A DNA stretch of 64,000 nt from Variovorax jilinensis (GTDB taxonomy: Bacteria; Pseudomonadota; Gammaproteobacteria; Burkholderiales; Burkholderiaceae_C), in assembly GCF_030316885.1 (NCBI RefSeq), contig NZ_JASZYQ010000001.1, positions 1,407,041 to 1,471,040 on the forward strand. The letters are read 5' to 3'. Position numbers and translations under genes: made by a program. The notes under the pieces are model-generated. The model was not told the origin of the DNA. It was given only the letters and a program-made list of their open reading frames with translations, and made no database searches. Positions 61,157 to 64,000 of the stretch are shown here, piece by piece (within the stretch, counting starts at the first letter, position 1; every line of letters starts with the position of its first letter).

Positions 61157-61184
61157 CCGACATCACCCCCGGCACCGAATTCGC

Positions 61185-61212
61185 AGCCCCGCCAACCCAG
61201 GTTGCCGGGGCT
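61185..61212 (+). terminator. Hairpin terminator after tRNA-Cys
   Basis: AGCCCCGCCAACC (61185-61197) pairs with GGTTGCCGGGGCT (61200-61212) at 12 of 13 positions, followed by CGGTTCGTTT. Placed 28 bases after the tRNA. Confidence 0.6.
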
Positions 61213-61248
61213 CGGTTCGTTTGCGGTATCGTCGTTTTCCGACCGGAA

Positions 61249-61340
61249 GCCCGGATGGTGAAACTGGTAGACACATCGGACTTAAAATCCGCCGCTTCCT
61301 TCATCGGAGCATCCGGGTTCGACCCCCGGTCCGGGCACCA
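61249..61340 (+). tRNA. tRNA-Leu(UAA)
   Basis: 92-nt class II tRNA with acceptor arms GCCCGGA/TCCGGGC, discriminator A and encoded CCA. Anticodon TAA at 61283-61285 in the loop CTTAAAA, long variable arm, T arm CCGGGTTCGACCCCCGG. A protein gene starts 22 bases later, so the two probably share a transcript. Confidence 0.97.
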
Positions 61341-61362
61341 CAACATTACAAGGGAGCAAGAC

Positions 61363-61995
61363 ATGCCTCGCTACAACGCTCCGTTCGAAATCCATGTGCA
61401 CGGCGACGTGCCGCTGCGCTCCGACGTGAGCTTCGAGCAGATCCAGGAAGCGCTCGCCCCACTCTGGAAGTACGCCGGCGCCAAGTCGCTGGCCGATGGA
61501 GCCACCAGCGTCTACGAAGAAGAGCCCGGCATCCGCTTCGAGCAGAAGGAGCACGTGCTCCAGATCTGCTGGACGGTCGCCGGCGACGAAGACTTCCGCC
61601 AGGCGCTCGACGAGATGTGCATGGCCCTCAACGAACTGGCCGAGCAGGGCGCCGCGCTCGAGGTCACCTTCTACGACACCGACTTCGACGAGGAAGAGGG
61701 CGACCCCGACGAGGAATCGCGCGACGACTTCCTGATGCTCTTCGTCGGGCCCAATCCGGCCGCGATCATGCAGGTGCAGCGCGACCTGCTGGTGGAAGAC
61801 GTGGTCAATCTCATGGAACGCCATTTCGACGGCGCCGAACTCGGCGGCGTGGTGGCAGAGATCGACAAGCTGTTCGGCGAGCGCTTCGACGCGCTGGTCA
61901 ACTCGCTCGAGATCGGCAAGCGCCCGCGTGGCGGCACAGGGGGCGCCGGCAGCGGCGGCCACGGCGGCGGCCGGCGTCCGCGCCACCTGCACTGA
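61363..61995 (+). CDS. Conserved hypothetical protein, acidic with Gly/His/Arg-rich tail
   Basis: Cytoplasmic protein of 210 residues without signal peptide or membrane segment. It is strongly acidic, with YDTDFDEEEGDPDEESRDDF in the middle, alternating beta/alpha segments, and a basic low-complexity tail with GGTGGAGSGGHGGG before RRPRHLH. AGGGAG at 61351-61356 fixes ATG 61363. It follows tRNA-Leu(UAA) closely. I believe it belongs to a Burkholderiales-specific DUF family, but cannot name its function. The stop codon lies inside an 11-bp tandem repeat. Confidence 0.8.
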   Translation: MPRYNAPFEIHVHGDVPLRSDVSFEQIQEALAPLWKYAGAKSLADGATSVYEEEPGIRFEQKEHVLQICWTVAGDEDFRQALDEMCMALNELAEQGAALEVTFYDTDFDEEEGDPDEESRDDFLMLFVGPNPAAIMQVQRDLLVEDVVNLMERHFDGAELGGVVAEIDKLFGERFDALVNSLEIGKRPRGGTGGAGSGGHGGGRRPRHLH

Positions 61996-62029
61996 GCCTG
62001 CACTGAGCCTGCACTGAGCCTGCACTGAG
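61986..62029. repeat. Four perfect 11-bp tandem repeats
   Basis: CCTGCACTGAG is repeated four times without a mismatch (44 bp). The first copy contains the last codons and TGA stop of the upstream gene. Slippage would change copy number without altering the protein beyond its stop. Confidence 0.9.
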
Positions 62030-62696
62030 GCCAAGCGTCGCCCGGTGCGCCGCTCGGCGCCGGGCTCTCGAAATCTCATGGGGGCATGCGCGCCAGGCGG
62101 TCGGCGTGCTTTCCCGGCGTGAGCACGTCTGCGCGCGCCACGCTCGGGCTGGCCGGGGAGGCCCCCCGCCCGCATCGTCCGGCGCGTTGATTGCCGCCAC
62201 CCGATCGGCCAAGGTAGCCGAGCCCTTCTGAGGACACGACGGCCTCTCGTCGGGCCTCATCCCCTTCTTTCTCCCTCTTCTTGGGCTGCGGCTGGTGCGT
62301 GACTCGTGCTCCGCGCACCGCATGCTTCTCTATCGCAACCGCCCTGCGCATCCGACGCGCGCCTCGGCGTTGCCTATTCGTCGCTTGCAACCCTCTTCGC
62401 CGGCCTTGTGTCGTGATTGAAGTCACGAAATGAGCGCGATCTCGGCGGCGGTGGAGGCTCGCTCGGGTGAATTGAGAGTGTTCTGATGTGCGAAAAAACT
62501 AGGTTTTCCTACTATTGACTCAACCCAACTGTCCGGGTAGCCAAGTAGGTTCCAAATCTCTTCCGAGTACTAAAGAACGCATTGCTTAGGTTGCCGGCAA
62601 CAAGCCAAACCGGCGAAGCCAGACAACGGGCATGACGCGATTTCAGCGCAGTTTCTTAAGCGCTGATCGCAACGTTTTTTCTACTTAGGAATATTG
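62030..62696. other. 667-bp region upstream of the adhesin gene
   Basis: No gene recognised; short frames here lack ribosome sites and sensible composition. The base composition drops sharply from high GC to AT-rich after about 62460. Visible items are the perfect palindrome GTTGCCGGCAAC at 62590-62601, AAAACTAGGTTTT near 62495-62507, and TTGACT at 62515-62520 without a good -10 box at the right distance. It probably carries the adhesin's regulatory region and long 5' leader. Confidence 0.5.
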
Positions 62697-64000
62697 ATGA
62701 ACAAGTCGTACAAGAGCATTTGGTGTGAGAAGACCGGTACCTACGTTGCTGCCTCCGAGTTGAGCAAGGGAAAGAGCAAGTCGTCGACGTCGTCCCGCGC
62801 CGCCATGGCGATCGGCATCGCTACCATGCTGCTGCTGGGTGTTGGCGGCGTTCAGGCGCAGAACGCCTACCAAGTGGGCGGCGGCTCGGCGAGCGGCGCC
62901 TATTCAACGGCGGTCGGCAACAACGCGACGGCGAATGCAAACAGCGCCAGCGCCTACGGCAGCGGCGCAAACGCGCGTGGCGTCAGTTCTACGGCTATCG
63001 GCAACGACGCATATGCGGGCGGTGCTCAATCCACCGCGATCGGCTTCCGCTCGTCCGATGGCGGCCGCGCGAACGTGACTTCGTTCGGCCACGGCGTTGG
63101 CGATGCGTACTACACCGGGGGCGCACTCTCGCACTACACGGACTCCTTCTACAGCACGCTCGCGAATGTCGCACGCGGAACGAGAGACAACGACGCGGTC
63201 AACGTCCAGCAGATCAATCCGATCCTCAGCGCGCTGGGCGGTTCGATGCTCGGCACCGCGGGCTGCGACGCGTCCACTGGCGCCGGCACCTGCGGCACGG
63301 TCTCGATGGTTAAATTCGACGCGGCCTCGATCGGCGCCGGCGGCATCGTGGGCGCGGTGGCGCAATACGCTTCGATCCCGCAGGCCATGACCGCGATGAG
63401 CGACAGCGTCAACAACCTGGGCGGTGCCGTGTCCGACAACAAGACGTCGATCACGAACATCCAGGGCGACGTCAGCACGATCAACACCAACATCGGCGCG
63501 ATCCAGGGCGACATCACGAACATCGATGGCCGCGTGACGAACGTCGAAGGCAGCGTGAACGACCTGACCACGCAGATCAACAACGGTGGCGTGGGCATGG
63601 TCAAGCAGGCTGCGGCCGGTGACAACCTGACGGTGGGTGCCGCGACCGACGGCGCTGCGGTGGACTTCACCGGCACGGCCGGTGCCCGCAAGCTCGTGGG
63701 CGTGGCCGAAGGCGCGCTGGCTGCCGACAGCCAGGAGGCGGTGATCGGCTCGCAGCTGTTCGCGACCAACGAGCGAGTGACGACCGCCGAAGGCAACATC
63801 ACGACCATCCAGGGCGATGTCAGCACGATCAACACCAACATCGGTGCGATCCAGGGCGACATCACGAACATCGATGGCCGCGTGACGAACGTCGAAGGCA
63901 GCGTGAGCAACCTGACCACGCAGATCAACAACGGTGGCGTGGGCATGGTCAAGCAGGCTGCGGCCGGTGACAACCTGACGGTGGGTGCGGCGACCGACGG
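62697..64000 (+). CDS. Trimeric autotransporter adhesin (YadA-like), 3' part outside window
   Basis: First 434 codons of a type Vc secreted adhesin. The extended signal peptide (ESPR, MNKSYKSIWCEKTGTYVAAS, then a hydrophobic core near 38-53) is diagnostic for large autotransporters. YadA-type head repeats follow with AVGNNATANANSASAYGSGA and STAIGNDAYAGGAQSTAIGF, then a neck and a coiled-coil stalk of NIQGDVSTINTNIGAIQGDI units. VGVAEGALAADSQEAVIGSQ is a conserved neck-like element. The stalk is organised in 116-residue repeats. The C-terminal membrane anchor is beyond the window. TAGGA six bases before ATG 62697 is the likely ribosome site. Confidence 0.92.
   Translation, partial: MNKSYKSIWCEKTGTYVAASELSKGKSKSSTSSRAAMAIGIATMLLLGVGGVQAQNAYQVGGGSASGAYSTAVGNNATANANSASAYGSGANARGVSSTAIGNDAYAGGAQSTAIGFRSSDGGRANVTSFGHGVGDAYYTGGALSHYTDSFYSTLANVARGTRDNDAVNVQQINPILSALGGSMLGTAGCDASTGAGTCGTVSMVKFDAASIGAGGIVGAVAQYASIPQAMTAMSDSVNNLGGAVSDNKTSITNIQGDVSTINTNIGAIQGDITNIDGRVTNVEGSVNDLTTQINNGGVGMVKQAAAGDNLTVGAATDGAAVDFTGTAGARKLVGVAEGALAADSQEAVIGSQLFATNERVTTAEGNITTIQGDVSTINTNIGAIQGDITNIDGRVTNVEGSVSNLTTQINNGGVGMVKQAAAGDNLTVGAATD
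63459..64000 (+). repeat. 348-bp tandem repeat within the adhesin stalk
   Basis: The sequence starting ATCCAGGGCGA at 63459 recurs at 63807, a period of 348 bp or 116 codons. Over the 194 bases available, the second copy differs only at scattered, mostly third-position bases (for example GAC/GAT, GGC/GGT) and at the Asn-Asp/Ser-Asn pair before LTTQINNGG. The array runs past the window end, so the number of copies is unknown. Confidence 0.92.

Noticed and set aside
61986..62029. CRISPR-like array
   Set aside because: The units are 11 bp and contiguous without spacers; it is a simple tandem repeat. No CRISPR array or cas gene was found in the window.
62076..62426. Minus-strand frame before the adhesin gene
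   Set aside because: Arg/Ala-rich shadow-type sequence without start signals or recognisable domain.

Overview
The window is about 68% G+C by eye and reads as a chromosomal segment of a beta-proteobacterium of the family Comamonadaceae, most likely Variovorax or a close relative. This is an inference. It rests on the tctDE/tctCBA tricarboxylate transport set with a Bug-type receptor, the tig-clpP-clpX-lon block, the hpnCDE squalene genes, the periplasmic-binding-protein-rich gene content and the strong GC3 bias. No ribosomal RNA, phage, insertion sequence, CRISPR array or replication origin was seen.

Layout. 1-5133: two-component regulator tctDE (tctE cut by the window edge) divergent from the tripartite carboxylate transporter tctCBA. 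5179-11342: small secreted protein, Crp/Fnr regulator, TRIC-type channel, then a probable copper cluster (DUF2946 protein, TonB receptor, YcnI-PCuAC fusion). 11377-17187: complete RND efflux operon (outer-membrane factor, adaptor, pump). 17375-24831: sigma54 activator followed by a branched-chain-amino-acid-type ABC transporter (livKGFHM) and an alpha/beta hydrolase; a near-consensus -24/-12 promoter and a 33-bp inverted repeat lie between activator and transporter. 24938-28563: DUF1993 protein, hemH, HAD hydrolase, acetyltransferase, GFA protein, small membrane protein. 28627-36604: secreted sulfatase, DUF1254 protein, Cys-repeat peptide and DUF3313 lipoprotein, next to a receiver-only protein and a PAS histidine kinase/LuxR regulator pair. 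36971-38617: a TPR protein fused to a PRMT-like methyltransferase.

38685-45114 is the most unusual region. A glycine-rich secreted protein, two small secreted proteins and a periplasmic C39 peptidase form one operon. It starts at a strong sigma54 promoter and is divergent from a coiled-coil/beta-barrel outer-membrane protein that is followed by a sigma54 activator. The two small proteins carry double-glycine-type leaders with Gly-Gly at exactly the same residue numbers (56-57), and all three secreted proteins share a Gln-Asn motif near the C terminus. The parts match the logic of the Pseudomonas Fap functional-amyloid system (secreted subunits, FapD C39 protease, FapF coiled-coil barrel), but the subunits do not look like FapB/FapC. 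I read it as a Fap-related secreted-fibre system.

45136-54649: squalene genes hpnCDE, potassium transporter kup, and a second RND operon whose promoter is overlapped by a TetR-type palindrome. 54786-61995: housekeeping block with tRNA-Leu(UAG), tig, clpP, clpX, lon (sigma32-like promoter), tRNA-Gly, tRNA-Cys, tRNA-Leu(UAA) and a conserved hypothetical gene. 62697 to the end: the first part of a trimeric autotransporter adhesin with a 348-bp internal tandem repeat.
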